The notes beneath the pieces are model-generated. The model saw only the letters and a program-made list of their open reading frames with translations. It was not told the DNA's origin and did not search any database. A stretch of 64,000 nucleotides of DNA, from NCBI GenBank assembly GCA_963543925.1, contig CAUUCP010000001.1, positions 122,542 to 186,541 of the forward strand, given 5' to 3'. Below, in pieces: positions 34,730-44,926 of the stretch (positions within the stretch are counted from its first letter, which is position 1; the number at the start of each line of letters is the position of its first letter). The position numbers were made by a program, and so were the translations under genes. The DNA comes from Bacteroides_D sp963543925 (GTDB lineage: Bacteria; Bacteroidota; Bacteroidia; Bacteroidales; CAJPTX01).

Positions 34730-35994
34730 TGAAGGATAAGGATAACAATTATAGTGTTTGTACTATTTGTGGGCGTGGTAGTGGAGAGTGCTCGCTGATA
34801 CGCGGCTCTTTGGGCTGTGTCTGTTCCGATTGTGTGGCTCAAATCAACTCCTTTCTTTTAGCGCGTCAGGAAACAGACACCAAAGCGTTTCATCTCGGGA
34901 TAAACAAAGACGACCTCATGTCTCCCGTAACATTGAAAGAGGCACTGGATCGTTATATCATTGGACAGGAGCGTGCAAAGCGTTACCTATCAGTAGCTGT
35001 GTACAACCATTACAAACGTCTACTTTCGCGAGAAGAAGAACATTGGAAATCTGACTCAAAAGGCAAGAAAGGGCAAACGACGCGTAGTACTGTCGAAATA
35101 GAAAAGAGTAATGTCTTGTTCGTCGGTCCGACTGGGGTTGGAAAGACACTCTTGGCGAGTACGATAGCGCGTATGTTGCGCGTTCCTTTCACGCTTGTCG
35201 ACGCGACAGTCTTTACGCAAGCTGGGTATGTAGGCGAAGACGTTGAGAGTATCCTCACGCGCTTACTTCAAGTAGCGGACTATGATGTGAGTGCTGCAGA
35301 ACACGGTATTATCTTTATTGATGAAATAGATAAGATTGGACGTAAAGGAGATAATCCATCTATAACTCGGGATGTCTCTGGAGAAGGGGTGCAACAAGCA
35401 TTATTGAAAATCCTAGAAGGGACGGATGTAAATGTACCTCCGCAAGGTGGTCGTAAGCATCCTGAACAGAAGATGATAAAGGTGAATACGCGAGATATCC
35501 TCTTTATCTGTGGGGGAGCTTTCGAAGGGATAGAGCGCATCATAGCCAATCGCATGAACCGTCAATTCATAGGCTATGGCAATGACGAGAAAAAGAGCAA
35601 GCAGCAGGGATTAAACCTCTTGCAGTATATAGCACCGCAAGATCTTCGTGCCTATGGTCTAATCCCAGAGCTAGTCGGACGTCTCCCGATTATTGCCAAT
35701 TTAGAGCCCCTTGATAGGAAAGCTTTAAGAGATATCCTTACAAAGCCAGAAAATGCTATTATACGGCAGTACGAAGAGCTTTTTCGTATAGATGGGATAC
35801 GTCTTTCCATAGACGAGGCTGTATTAGACTTTATTGTAGATAAAGCTATTGAATATAAGCTCGGGGCGCGGGGGCTACGTTCGCTCTGTGAAGCGATTTT
35901 TATGGAGGGGATGTATACTCTACCACAGAGTGGAACAACCGAATTGCATATTACAGAGTCATATGCTAGGGAACAGCTTGAACGCAATTTCTAA
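34729..35994 (+). CDS. clpX: ATP-dependent Clp protease ATP-binding subunit
   Basis: AAA+ unfoldase that feeds substrates to ClpP. The 421-residue protein starts with a zinc-binding domain (Cys11, Cys14, Cys32 and Cys35), then Walker A GPTGVGKT (133-140), Walker B IIFIDEIDKIG, the pore loop AGYVGEDVE, and the IGF-type ClpP-docking region seen as IGYG. The sensor 2 motif GARGLRS is near the C-terminus. It overlaps the M23 gene in a TAATG and is followed by a strong bidirectional terminator 22 bp downstream. Confidence 0.96.
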   Translation: MKDKDNNYSVCTICGRGSGECSLIRGSLGCVCSDCVAQINSFLLARQETDTKAFHLGINKDDLMSPVTLKEALDRYIIGQERAKRYLSVAVYNHYKRLLSREEEHWKSDSKGKKGQTTRSTVEIEKSNVLFVGPTGVGKTLLASTIARMLRVPFTLVDATVFTQAGYVGEDVESILTRLLQVADYDVSAAEHGIIFIDEIDKIGRKGDNPSITRDVSGEGVQQALLKILEGTDVNVPPQGGRKHPEQKMIKVNTRDILFICGGAFEGIERIIANRMNRQFIGYGNDEKKSKQQGLNLLQYIAPQDLRAYGLIPELVGRLPIIANLEPLDRKALRDILTKPENAIIRQYEELFRIDGIRLSIDEAVLDFIVDKAIEYKLGARGLRSLCEAIFMEGMYTLPQSGTTELHITESYAREQLERNF

Positions 35995-36016
35995 GCTCTA
36001 GTAAGGGGGCTTCGGA

Positions 36017-36066
36017 AAAACAGACGGTCGGTAATGGGAAGTGTCCCCTTACCGACCGTCTGTTTT
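36017..36066. terminator. Bidirectional terminator between clpX and the MuiA gene
   Basis: An 18-bp perfect stem (AAAACAGACGGTCGGTAA with its complement), one mismatch and a further 4-bp GGGA/TCCC stem around an AGTG loop. T-runs follow on both strands, so it can end both the clpX transcript and the convergent transcript from 37744. Confidence 0.92.
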
Positions 36067-36088
36067 ATATTACGGCGTATATAGTGCA

Positions 36089-37744
36089 CTAGATAGATAA
36101 ATGCATGTTTTTAGGATAACGTACTCTAAAACTCAAGCGAAGATTCTTACCTTCACCTGGGTTTAATGTCAATTCCCAAGTAAGCTCCCCTTTTTGAGAA
36201 TCGATACTAGCACCCGACGACTCCAATAGATCGACCTTAATATTCTCTTCTGAAGAGAGGGGATACTGATCTTTCAGAGTCAAAGTGACGACACTCTTCT
36301 TGTTATTGCGCACCAAGAGATCATAGGTAATAATACGTTCACGATTTGAGGACAGAAACGTATCACTCGACTTATCAGAGACGACCTTTCGTTCAACAGC
36401 GACACGAGGCTCAGCGCCAAGAGTAATAGGTAACTCATTCGTTTGATTGGCTGGCGTTAAATACGTAGTACCAGAACGCATTTTCTCAAAAACGACATTC
36501 GCTGGTGAAGAGAACAACCCATACTTGTTGTAGTCCTTGATAGTCGCAATAAGATAGACTTGGGTATCAAGCTTCGGTATCGCAAAATACCTATACTCTG
36601 CAGGGAGCTCTATTTCCTGTATCTCTATCAGATGCTCCCTTCCATTAGAAAGCACATTGTATGGGATATTGATCTCATAAGAGACATTTAGCATCCCCGA
36701 TGCGACATCCACATCGTCATAGGATAGTGACGAGCCATCTTCCAAGACATCCTCTACCGCTCGTTCTTTCTCCGCCATAGGCACCATTCTTGTAGGCGCC
36801 ATGGTATTTGTACCTTGTAGAGAACGTTTTTGAGCATATTGATACGTCTTCTGCACCTCTGGATACAATGTCCATGGCGATAGTCTTGGCGTCTCTTGGT
36901 ATACTTGTGCCGAACCATACACCAAGCGAAGCTTAATCTCCTCCCAAGCAAGTCCCGTATTTTGCGCAATAGAGGCTCGACTGACGAGCTTTAGAGGCTT
37001 TTCCGAAGCATCCCCTCGGATCTCGTATGAGTGACGCCAACGCGCCTCATTGGCGAGATAACGGACATAGAGCTTAGTGGATACAGCGTCCTCACTCCGT
37101 ACAGACAAGATGACCCGCCCCTGTCGATACTGTTGCCCAATGCGTATACCAAACTCTTGCAACCGTTCCCGAGAACGTTGGATTTGCAAGGAGAGGATTT
37201 GCAATTCCTCTAACAACTTCTTCAAGCGCAGGTCATTCTCCTTTTGCTTCTCATAGACAAACGAGAGGAAGTCGCCGAACTTTTGCGTATTCCCCTGCAT
37301 GGCATCCGTCGGATTATCCACCTGCTGCTTAAGCCCAGCCAAGACTTGTTCTAGTGCAGACTTTTCTGTTACGAGCTGGTAATTCTTTTCCAAGAGAGTC
37401 TTATACTCCTTCAATACCTCCTGAGCTGCTGGATTGAAAGCAGTTAACTCCTCGAGCGAGAGGTTCTCTATCGAGAACTGCGACGAGAGGATTTTAATCC
37501 CCTCTCGTTCAAAAGCAACCTGCAGCGTCTCCTCCTGTGCCTGCGGAGACAAATTCGTGATCACGAGAGTATTTGTCCCTCTTGGAAGTTCTACTCTTCC
37601 CTGATGTGTCAATTCTGCTGCATTCAGATAGACTGTCACGCTTTCCAATTTCGTCTGTGTCTCTATCATTTTATTACCTGCAAATACCGAGAGCGATAAA
37701 AAAACGAAGCCTACTGCCAAGGCGTAAGAAATGGGATGTCTCAT
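36089..37744 (-). CDS. MuiA/DUF4139-family exported protein
   Basis: A 551-residue secreted protein (from the ATG at 37744; the frame is open to 37759). The signal peptide MRHPISYALAVGFVFLSLSV is followed by the DUF4140-type N-terminal domain (TKLESVTVYLNAAELTHQG, LPRGTNTLVITNLSP), a coiled-coil segment (about 115-190) and the DUF4139 beta-rich domain (YEIRGDASEKPLKLVSRASI through TWELTLNPGEGKNLRLSFRV). This is the layout of the mucoidy inhibitor MuiA family. The biochemical function is not established; envelope localisation is likely. It is the last gene of a minus-strand run and ends at the bidirectional terminator. Confidence 0.88.
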   Translation of the reverse strand: MRHPISYALAVGFVFLSLSVFAGNKMIETQTKLESVTVYLNAAELTHQGRVELPRGTNTLVITNLSPQAQEETLQVAFEREGIKILSSQFSIENLSLEELTAFNPAAQEVLKEYKTLLEKNYQLVTEKSALEQVLAGLKQQVDNPTDAMQGNTQKFGDFLSFVYEKQKENDLRLKKLLEELQILSLQIQRSRERLQEFGIRIGQQYRQGRVILSVRSEDAVSTKLYVRYLANEARWRHSYEIRGDASEKPLKLVSRASIAQNTGLAWEEIKLRLVYGSAQVYQETPRLSPWTLYPEVQKTYQYAQKRSLQGTNTMAPTRMVPMAEKERAVEDVLEDGSSLSYDDVDVASGMLNVSYEINIPYNVLSNGREHLIEIQEIELPAEYRYFAIPKLDTQVYLIATIKDYNKYGLFSSPANVVFEKMRSGTTYLTPANQTNELPITLGAEPRVAVERKVVSDKSSDTFLSSNRERIITYDLLVRNNKKSVVTLTLKDQYPLSSEENIKVDLLESSGASIDSQKGELTWELTLNPGEGKNLRLSFRVRYPKNMHLSI

Positions 37745-37800
37745 GAACATTAGTTGCACGTTATTTCCCTGACATTATCGCAAAAATCATTCCTACTTAC

Positions 37801-38829
37801 TCAGAGCAATTTCCCTAATTCCGTGACATGCTCTTCAGGAGTACTCCAACTCGTGGCAAAACGCGTTACATAAGCATCGTCCTCGACCTGCTGCCACCGT
37901 TCAAAACGGACATGACGTCCCAAGGACTCTATCTTTTCTCGAGTCAATATGGGAAACTGCTGGTTCGTAGGAGAATCTACGTAGAAAGGATAACCCTTTG
38001 CATGAAAAAGCTCGCGCAAACGGAGTGCTTGCGCCACGGCATGTCGACTCATCCTCCAATAGAGCTCATCTGTAAAAAGCGTATCGAATTGTATGCCCAA
38101 CAGACGCCCCTTCGCCAATAGCGCTCCATGCTGCTTGACAATGGTGAAGAAATGCGCTGGCACATCCCCATGTGGAAAGACCACCGCCTCCCCACACAAA
38201 GCACCAATCTTTGTACCACCGATATAAAAGACATCGCACAATTGTCCCAAGTCTGACAATGCCATATCGGCACTCGGACTGGCAAGCCCATACCCGAGAC
38301 GCGCGCCATCCACAAAAAACTTCAATTGATAATGCTGACAAACGTTATAGAGCGCCTCCAATTCCGAGCGAGTATAAATCGTCCCCCACTCCGTGGGATA
38401 GGAGACGTATACCAACCCGGGTTGCGCCATATGCTCGTAAGTGGAATCCTCGTAAAAGGTTGTCAAATACGCTTGTAGCGTTGCGGCTTCCAATTTCCCA
38501 TTCGGAGCGTTTAGAGTAATTACCTTGTGACCAAAGAGCTCTATCGCCCCACCTTCATGTACAGCCACATGCCCACTCTCTGCAGCAATCACAGCTCCAC
38601 AGTGGGGCAGCATCGCATCGATCACTGTCGCATTCGTTTGCGTACCTCCTGTCAACAGATAAATATCCGCTGGACGACACCCTACAACAGCCGCTATTTT
38701 CTCCTTGGCGGATTGTGTATAGCAGTCATTTCCATACCCCTCTAGCTGTTCGAGGTTCGTGTCACACAAACGACGTAGAATGGAAGGATGTGCCCCCTCG
38801 CTATAATCACATGTGAAAGATATCATCAT
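37801..38829 (-). CDS. Low-specificity threonine aldolase / beta-eliminating lyase family
   Basis: A PLP fold-type I enzyme of about 342 residues. FTCDYSEGAHPSILRRL, GYGNDCYTQSAKEKIAA, LLTGGTQTNATVIDAML and AAESGHVAVHEGGAIE match bacterial threonine aldolases, and YIGGTKIGALCGEAVVF holds the PLP-binding lysine. It would cleave threonine or allo-threonine to glycine and acetaldehyde. The frame opens at a GTG (38841), but the first ATG at 38829 fits the family start better. It stands 56 bp upstream of MuiA and 40 bp downstream of the glycosyltransferase. Confidence 0.9.
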   Translation of the reverse strand: MMISFTCDYSEGAHPSILRRLCDTNLEQLEGYGNDCYTQSAKEKIAAVVGCRPADIYLLTGGTQTNATVIDAMLPHCGAVIAAESGHVAVHEGGAIELFGHKVITLNAPNGKLEAATLQAYLTTFYEDSTYEHMAQPGLVYVSYPTEWGTIYTRSELEALYNVCQHYQLKFFVDGARLGYGLASPSADMALSDLGQLCDVFYIGGTKIGALCGEAVVFPHGDVPAHFFTIVKQHGALLAKGRLLGIQFDTLFTDELYWRMSRHAVAQALRLRELFHAKGYPFYVDSPTNQQFPILTREKIESLGRHVRFERWQQVEDDAYVTRFATSWSTPEEHVTELGKLL

Positions 38830-38869
38830 ACACTGACCCACAGAGCGATACGCCCTGTTTCCATGCTAA

Positions 38870-39868
38870 CTATTTTCTTTTCCAGTAGAATAGTGCTATC
38901 CCCAAACGCCGGATACGCGTCATACGCCACTCGTATTTCAGCTTTGAACGAGGAATCACACGTTCTCGAACATCAGAAAGATATACACAAGCGCGCGCCG
39001 TGATCTCTTCTACAACAGACGCATTGTGTACCGAACGACGCATCTTAAAAAAAGTACGCAGCAGACGACGACAAGTCTTTATCTGAAAAAAAGCTAGCTG
39101 ACGAGGAGTCAGTAACTTAGACTCCCGAGCATGGAGATAACGCGCATACACTGCCTCGAAGAAGCCATCCTCTCTAGCAAAAGCATAATGCTGTGCGTTC
39201 ATAATACTCTGGTCGTGCTGTACATAATGGTAAAGTACCTCACGTATCGTCGCGACTCCATGAATAGCTCGGTAAAAAAGATGGTTACAAATACTGTAGT
39301 CCTCCAAAATCTTACCTTCTGGATAACGGACTCCGTCAAACAATTCTCGACGATAAAGCTTCCCCCAAGGATAGGATCGAATACGGCGATCAAAGAGCAC
39401 TTGGACATAAGCCTCCTCCCTAGTCAAAATCTCCTCTCCAGGTTGAGAAGGCTGCTTCAAGACCTCTCCCCCAACACTCTCTTGTACAAAACGACACATG
39501 GCGATATCCGCCCCTGTGCTATCGAGCCGCTCCACGAGCTTCTCCAATGCAGTAGCCTCCAAATAGTCATCACTATCTACAAAGGTCAGCAACTGACCAC
39601 GTACCGCCTCCAATCCAACATTACGCGCAATGGCTACACCCTGATTCTTCTGAGCGATCAACCGGAAACGTTGGTCTCGCGTACACCACTCACGACCTAT
39701 CATCAACGTCTGATCCGTGGAACCATCGTCTATGAGAATGACCTCAAAATCCTTATAAGTCTGCTCATGAACCGAAGCTAAACATCTATCTATAAACAAC
39801 CCAACATTATAGGCTGGAATAATAATACTAAGACGAGGCGGCTTATGGCTCTGCTGTTCGCTCATCAA
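38870..39868 (-). CDS. Family 2 glycosyltransferase
   Basis: A 332-residue GT-A enzyme. RLSIIIPAYNVGLFIDRCLA opens the nucleotide-sugar-binding fold, VILIDDGSTDQT and FVDSDDYLEA give the DxD-type metal site, and GKLYRRELFDGVRYPEGKILED is the segment found in many GT2 transferases of polysaccharide clusters. The C-terminal ~90 residues are basic. Donor and acceptor cannot be assigned. It abuts the outer membrane barrel gene. A second GT2 enzyme with a near-identical N-terminal motif is at 51031-52038, so the two may be paralogues. Confidence 0.9.
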   Translation of the reverse strand: MMSEQQSHKPPRLSIIIPAYNVGLFIDRCLASVHEQTYKDFEVILIDDGSTDQTLMIGREWCTRDQRFRLIAQKNQGVAIARNVGLEAVRGQLLTFVDSDDYLEATALEKLVERLDSTGADIAMCRFVQESVGGEVLKQPSQPGEEILTREEAYVQVLFDRRIRSYPWGKLYRRELFDGVRYPEGKILEDYSICNHLFYRAIHGVATIREVLYHYVQHDQSIMNAQHYAFAREDGFFEAVYARYLHARESKLLTPRQLAFFQIKTCRRLLRTFFKMRRSVHNASVVEEITARACVYLSDVRERVIPRSKLKYEWRMTRIRRLGIALFYWKRK

Positions 39869-41689
39869 CTAAAGTTCTAAAATAATCCCCGCATAAACCT
39901 GCAACCGATGCCGAGGATACAGATAGTAAGTGTATTCTCTTTGAAAAAGAAGGTTCTGTAAATCTATGAACACACTCGTACGACGTCCAACACGATAGCG
40001 TCCCTGTAGATTCAAGTCTAAAGTAGCTGGGAGCGACTTCGGAGTACCATCAGCAAGCCGCGCTTTCCTCCCAGCAAGTAGATTGAAATCTATGCCAAGA
40101 TAAATCTTGTCGCGTAAGTTATAATTGGCATACAAGCTCGTGGACAAAGACGGAGCATGCCAAGGTGTCGATAAGGTTACAAGGGAATAGCTCCAATAGT
40201 CTGCGCGCACACCCGCAGCAAAACGAGAAGAAAGGGCATAGTGCAGCTCTCCCATAAGATGCGTTTCCGCGGCTCGATCATAAACAGAGTGCAACGGAGC
40301 TACTAATCCCGCTTCGTAATGCAAAGGACGAACCTCACAGTTTACAACCGAATTCACAACAAAGCGCATACTGTCCACTATCGCATAGCCTCCGTAGAAG
40401 TGAAAAGAAAAATCGTCAGTAAACTTTCCTCGTGCCCCCAACCGAATTTCTAGATTGCGTGAGGTATTCCATACCTTCTCGTACGGTGATAGATACGGTT
40501 CTCTAATAGAGAGCCTAGCGCGATTAGCAACCTCCATCCCGCCATCTATTTCGAAATATGGGATAAAGAACTGACGGATAATATCATACGAGATATGTCC
40601 CCGCGGATATACATGCACCCCCGTCTGGATATCATTGTTATCGTATGTGATGTCGACTCCCGCCAACGCTCTCCAACGCTCTCCATAAATCTTCACCCAC
40701 GGTGCAAGAGAGAACAAGGTATTCTGGTACTCCCGCGCCACAGTCTCTGAGCCCAACGACAATCCGTAGTGCTGTAACGAAACCTTAGCCCCATAACGCT
40801 GTCCGTCAAAATTTTTATATCCCTCAGCAGCTACCCCAGTATGCCATTCCGAAGCGTGATAATTGTCTGCATACCCACTGAGATTCCCACGCACGAGGTA
40901 TTGAAAATGGGTTGTATCTAAATGCGCACTCCCGACTTCAAAATGTAGCCCGCCCAAGTGGCGACTATAGTTTTTCTTCCAAAGCGTATCTAAGGCACGC
41001 ACCAAGGTGTCTCCGACACCATAAAAGCTCGAATAGGCGTGACGATAGTCACCTGCAACATAGTAAGAGAGCTTCCGCTTTGCAGAAAAACCTCTTAGCT
41101 GTGCGTCTAACCTCGTTTTCGAATACGGGGCTTCCACCTCGTGGCGTTTTCCCTCTTCCCCAACCTCAAGCGATCCCCACGAACTAAGGTGCTGCCCTGC
41201 AAGAGAATAAGTCAATTTTTCGGAACGTCCACCGGAGACATAAGCCTCTGCCCACGGGGAAAGGTTGTTCCCACCACCTACTTTCACGTAGAAGGGAGAA
41301 AGCTTACCTGGGCGCTCATGTCCCATTTTAGCAGGCGGTATGGGACGCAAGGGCAAGAGCCGTAACAGAGGACGCGCCATAAGATGATACTCAAACTTCG
41401 GTACAGGCACCACAGTATCATCCAATTGTGGCAAAAAGTTGATCTTACCAGCGTCGCTAATCCATGGATCAAAAACACGACTCACCTCTACCACCTTGGC
41501 AGCAGCGGCATCCATTTGCGGGAGTTGTGTCACTGAATCCCGGGACGTTTGACTCTGCGCCTGCGCCTGCGAGCTCCACACAAAGAGTAGCACTGCACAC
41601 ACCAAGAAGACTCTCAGTACGAGCAAGTTACTCTTTGAATAAAAACGACGCGGCAGCATCTCAAAACGCACACAAATTCTGTTTCTCAC
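39869..41689 (-). CDS. Outer-membrane beta-barrel protein (TonB-receptor-like, no plug)
   Basis: A 606-residue exported protein. A membrane-spanning leader ending SSQAQAQSQ (about residues 22-46) is followed by a short Pro-rich segment and then many amphipathic strands with aromatic residues (YAGIILEL at the C-terminus, the typical last barrel strand). No N-terminal TonB plug domain or CarboxypepD-like repeat is seen, so it may be a porin-like or plugless TonB-type channel. It starts 60 bp after the TPR protein, and this barrel-plus-TPR pairing suggests joint work at the outer membrane. The cargo is unknown. The ATG at 41659 (MLPRRFYS) is an alternative start. Confidence 0.8.
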   Translation of the reverse strand: MRNRICVRFEMLPRRFYSKSNLLVLRVFLVCAVLLFVWSSQAQAQSQTSRDSVTQLPQMDAAAAKVVEVSRVFDPWISDAGKINFLPQLDDTVVPVPKFEYHLMARPLLRLLPLRPIPPAKMGHERPGKLSPFYVKVGGGNNLSPWAEAYVSGGRSEKLTYSLAGQHLSSWGSLEVGEEGKRHEVEAPYSKTRLDAQLRGFSAKRKLSYYVAGDYRHAYSSFYGVGDTLVRALDTLWKKNYSRHLGGLHFEVGSAHLDTTHFQYLVRGNLSGYADNYHASEWHTGVAAEGYKNFDGQRYGAKVSLQHYGLSLGSETVAREYQNTLFSLAPWVKIYGERWRALAGVDITYDNNDIQTGVHVYPRGHISYDIIRQFFIPYFEIDGGMEVANRARLSIREPYLSPYEKVWNTSRNLEIRLGARGKFTDDFSFHFYGGYAIVDSMRFVVNSVVNCEVRPLHYEAGLVAPLHSVYDRAAETHLMGELHYALSSRFAAGVRADYWSYSLVTLSTPWHAPSLSTSLYANYNLRDKIYLGIDFNLLAGRKARLADGTPKSLPATLDLNLQGRYRVGRRTSVFIDLQNLLFQREYTYYLYPRHRLQVYAGIILEL

Positions 41690-41748
41690 CTAATAAATCC
41701 CCGTCCGAAGATATACATTTATCGCTAAACGAAAATAGACCACACGCT

Positions 41749-44700
41749 TCATTCTCCCAAATCTGAGAAACGGAACATGATGGTATCCGTAGGCAAAACT
41801 CGTTCCCGAGCTTTCTCCTCCTCTGTCAATCGTTCTAACTGCGCATTCACCTCAGAAAGTATACCATCCTCTTTGACCTGATAATTGCTAGCAATACTTT
41901 GTAAAGTGGCTCGCGCTTGGAAGAAGTCATCATGTTTACGATAGCCGTCGGCTAACAACAAAAACGCCTTAGCCAACCAGTACTGATGGGGGGTATTCCT
42001 CCGCGCGAAAGCAAAAACCTCCTCTTGCAACTTTTCCCAATCATCCTGCAACGAACGGATCTCCGCCATACGATACCTGGCCTCCGCTCCTGTGGCTGCC
42101 CCTGTATTACTACCAATCAAGGCAAAGGTATTATACGCTTGGTCATAACGTCCTGCGCGAAGCAAGGCCGATCCTAACTGATAGCGCGCAAAAAGCAACT
42201 TCTCTGGCGCAGTCCTCTCGTCAGCCAATACAGCATTTGCCGCTTCAACGATTTGATCCTGAAGATCTAAACGCACTACCATGCGCAACTTACCATAACG
42301 CGCTTCTTGTAACAGGGTCGGTTCGCTGGTGACCCTCTCCAAGGTTTGATATCCCTCCAGCGCCTGCTGATACGCCTTTCCTTGCTCGTAAATCGGACAA
42401 ACCCTTGCCAACGCCTTGTCATAAAATTCGTTGGGCTGCCGCCTGAGTACAATCTCCAAATGCGGTAGGGCGGAGACAGAATCATTGACTCGCAACAGAC
42501 AGTCTGCCAAGTAATAGTTTGCCGCGAGACTTCCTGCACCCTCTGGGAACTCTCGCAGATACTCTTCAAACGACATCCGTGCGCGCGTATACTGCGCCTC
42601 CATATACTGTGCCTCGGCGGTCGTATAGAAAAGGGAATCTCTCCTGCCCTGTGAAACTCGCTTGGACTGCCCAATCTCGTCCAAGTAGGAGAGATAAGGT
42701 TTTACATCCCCCTGCGCCTTATAAACCCGCTCGAGGGCAGCAAGTGCCTCATGCATGGCGGGTGTTGCAGGATAGTCATGTACCACGCGCTTCAACTGCG
42801 CTATCGCATCCTCATAAGCATCGCGTTCATAACTCACCAACCCGATTTGTAACAACGCAGAGGGCGCATTGGCACTCGACGGAAAATGATTCACAACTTC
42901 CCAATAATACTCGCTCGCAGCTGTCAAATTATCCAAAAGATGGTAGGTTTCTGCTATCTCAAAATAAGCATTGCTCCGATAGGGAGAGCCCGGATAAAGC
43001 TCTCCCATCTTTGCTAACGTTTCTATCTTTTTCTCTGGTCTGGAAACAAGTCCCAAAACACAACCCTGCTGATAGAGTGCATAATCAGCCCCGACGCCTC
43101 CCTCAGCTGCTGCTTTTTGATAATAATCAATGGCTGGCCAATACTTTCGTTGTATGTAAAGACAATCCCCTAAACGCACCAGCGCATCCGTTCGCAAACC
43201 CAACGAGTCCAAAGCCATCTTTTCTGTAAAGAGACGCAACCACGTTACAGCTTGGTCATAATCTTTCAACTTAAAATAAGTATACCCCAGATCATAAGGC
43301 ACTTTGGTATACTGAGGCTGTGAGAACCCCCCGGGGGCATTGAGAAACTGTTGGTAAAATCTCGCCGCCAACGCATAACGCTCCAGACGATAACTCGTCT
43401 CTGCACGCCAATAAAGCGCCTTAGCACGCAACATGTTATCTAACTCGCTCTGCTCCAATGACTTCTCAAACAGCGAATCCGCGGCAGCGAACCTCAAATT
43501 CTGAAATAATTCGACACCACGATAATAGGCTGCACGCTGATAAGCCCTTCGCGTAGTCGCATTGGCTGTCCCTATTTTTGACAACACATCTAACGCACCT
43601 TGGTAATTCTGCGTTCCCATAAAAGCCATCCCCAGATAGGTATAAGCCTCGTCCTTGCGTTTAGAAAGAGGAAAGAGCGTTAAGTAGCGGGTAAAAGCCG
43701 AGACAGCGTCAGCGAATGGATTGTAGCGGTGTTCGTACAGCAGCTTGGCATAGTTAAACAGCGCATCCTCTTGCAGGCGTGTATCAAAGGAGAGATCCGC
43801 AGCCTGTTCCAATGCCTTTTGAGCCCTCTCCGTATCCCCAATATGCAAATAACAATCGCCCAAATGATAGTAGGTGTTCTGTGTCACGGAGTCCTGTGTG
43901 GTGGGTACAAGCTCGAGATACTCCTTTGCCTGTTCCCATCGTTCCTGCTTGTAATACACCAAACCGAGTAGATAGTTATCCTCTCGCGTTAAGCTTTTTT
44001 TCCCCAATCGCTCGGCATAGCTCGCAAGCACCTGTTGCGCAGAGTCATACTGCTCCAAACGGAAGTAAGCCTCCCCCAACATCCGCTGCATCTCTGACTG
44101 TCGATTAGAAACCAGCGAATCGAGTAAAGGACGAACATAGGTCGCCAACTCTCGGTATTGTTCCTGTTTATAGAGGATTTGTGCTATGTAGTACGGTACT
44201 AAGGGTGCAAAGGAGGGATCGGCATCTATTCGTCGAAAATGCTCTAGAGCAGTGCTATAATGTCCACGATTGTAGGATATGTGTGCGTAGTAATAAATCG
44301 CAGGAGCTTGGTAATAAGAGCTTTTCTCCTTCACCTGCGCCAATATCGGTAACGCTTCCTCAGTACGTTCTAACTGAAAAAGAGAATAAGCATGTTTGAA
44401 ATCAACCTCGGCACGCTGTTCGCTATCAAATGCATTTTCGTCTATAGCTGCAAACCAACGGATAGCATCCTTAAAGCGTTTCTTGTTGTAGTACCAAGTC
44501 GCTAGTTCGAATTTAGCTTCATTGACCCGCAGTGAGGCTGAATAGTTGTCAATGAACTGCTGAAGACGAAAAGGAGCATCCCCACGTCCCAATCGCACGG
44601 CACACAGAGTCCGAAAAAACTCCGCCTCAGGAAGCAAAGCCTCAGGTTCTCCATCACGGCATTCGTGTTCCAAACACTGTGCAAAACACTCTTCCGCCGC

Positions 44701-44910
44701 GGAAAATCTCTCGGCACGAAATAGCGCCATCGCACGCTCATACTCTGCAAGAAGACTCGTTACACGCGGCGCAACCTGTGCCTGCACCCTCACCACTCCA
44801 GCCAAAAACATACCACAGAGCAGCGACAGTACGCACAACCAAAGCCCCATACCACCACTGCGCGTATGGGACAACCTTTTTCTCTCAAACGTTCTTGTTA
44901 TACAACACAT
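41749..44910 (-). CDS. Large tetratricopeptide-repeat exported protein
   Basis: A 1053-residue protein made almost entirely of TPR-like helical pairs: recurrent patterns such as AEFFRTLCAVRLGRGD, YYHLGDCYLHIGDTERAQKA, and YFKLKDYDQAVTWLRLF with A/G/Y at the usual positions. A signal peptide is present (GLWLCVLSLLCGMFLAGVVR then VQAQ, residues about 22-45), and the ATG at 44850 would give a more normal signal than the 44910 start. TPR arrays are scaffolds; in Bacteroidota such large ones work at the periplasmic face of the outer membrane. The barrel protein downstream is probably its partner. A -7 box lies 8 bp upstream of 44910. Confidence 0.88.
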   Translation of the reverse strand: MCCITRTFERKRLSHTRSGGMGLWLCVLSLLCGMFLAGVVRVQAQVAPRVTSLLAEYERAMALFRAERFSAAEECFAQCLEHECRDGEPEALLPEAEFFRTLCAVRLGRGDAPFRLQQFIDNYSASLRVNEAKFELATWYYNKKRFKDAIRWFAAIDENAFDSEQRAEVDFKHAYSLFQLERTEEALPILAQVKEKSSYYQAPAIYYYAHISYNRGHYSTALEHFRRIDADPSFAPLVPYYIAQILYKQEQYRELATYVRPLLDSLVSNRQSEMQRMLGEAYFRLEQYDSAQQVLASYAERLGKKSLTREDNYLLGLVYYKQERWEQAKEYLELVPTTQDSVTQNTYYHLGDCYLHIGDTERAQKALEQAADLSFDTRLQEDALFNYAKLLYEHRYNPFADAVSAFTRYLTLFPLSKRKDEAYTYLGMAFMGTQNYQGALDVLSKIGTANATTRRAYQRAAYYRGVELFQNLRFAAADSLFEKSLEQSELDNMLRAKALYWRAETSYRLERYALAARFYQQFLNAPGGFSQPQYTKVPYDLGYTYFKLKDYDQAVTWLRLFTEKMALDSLGLRTDALVRLGDCLYIQRKYWPAIDYYQKAAAEGGVGADYALYQQGCVLGLVSRPEKKIETLAKMGELYPGSPYRSNAYFEIAETYHLLDNLTAASEYYWEVVNHFPSSANAPSALLQIGLVSYERDAYEDAIAQLKRVVHDYPATPAMHEALAALERVYKAQGDVKPYLSYLDEIGQSKRVSQGRRDSLFYTTAEAQYMEAQYTRARMSFEEYLREFPEGAGSLAANYYLADCLLRVNDSVSALPHLEIVLRRQPNEFYDKALARVCPIYEQGKAYQQALEGYQTLERVTSEPTLLQEARYGKLRMVVRLDLQDQIVEAANAVLADERTAPEKLLFARYQLGSALLRAGRYDQAYNTFALIGSNTGAATGAEARYRMAEIRSLQDDWEKLQEEVFAFARRNTPHQYWLAKAFLLLADGYRKHDDFFQARATLQSIASNYQVKEDGILSEVNAQLERLTEEEKARERVLPTDTIMFRFSDLGE

Positions 44911-44918
44911 AAGTCTGG

Positions 44919-44926
44919 GACAAAGG
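44919..44926 (-). promoter_or_regulatory. TPR/barrel operon promoter, -7 box TACCTTTG
   Basis: Reverse-strand TACCTTTG ends 8 bp upstream of the 44910 start, which favours the internal ATG at 44850 as the real start. Confidence 0.5.

Noticed and set aside
42276..43229. Long opposite-strand frames inside the TPR gene
   Set aside because: They are shadows of a repetitive GC-rich gene with a clear signal peptide and TPR pattern on the minus strand.
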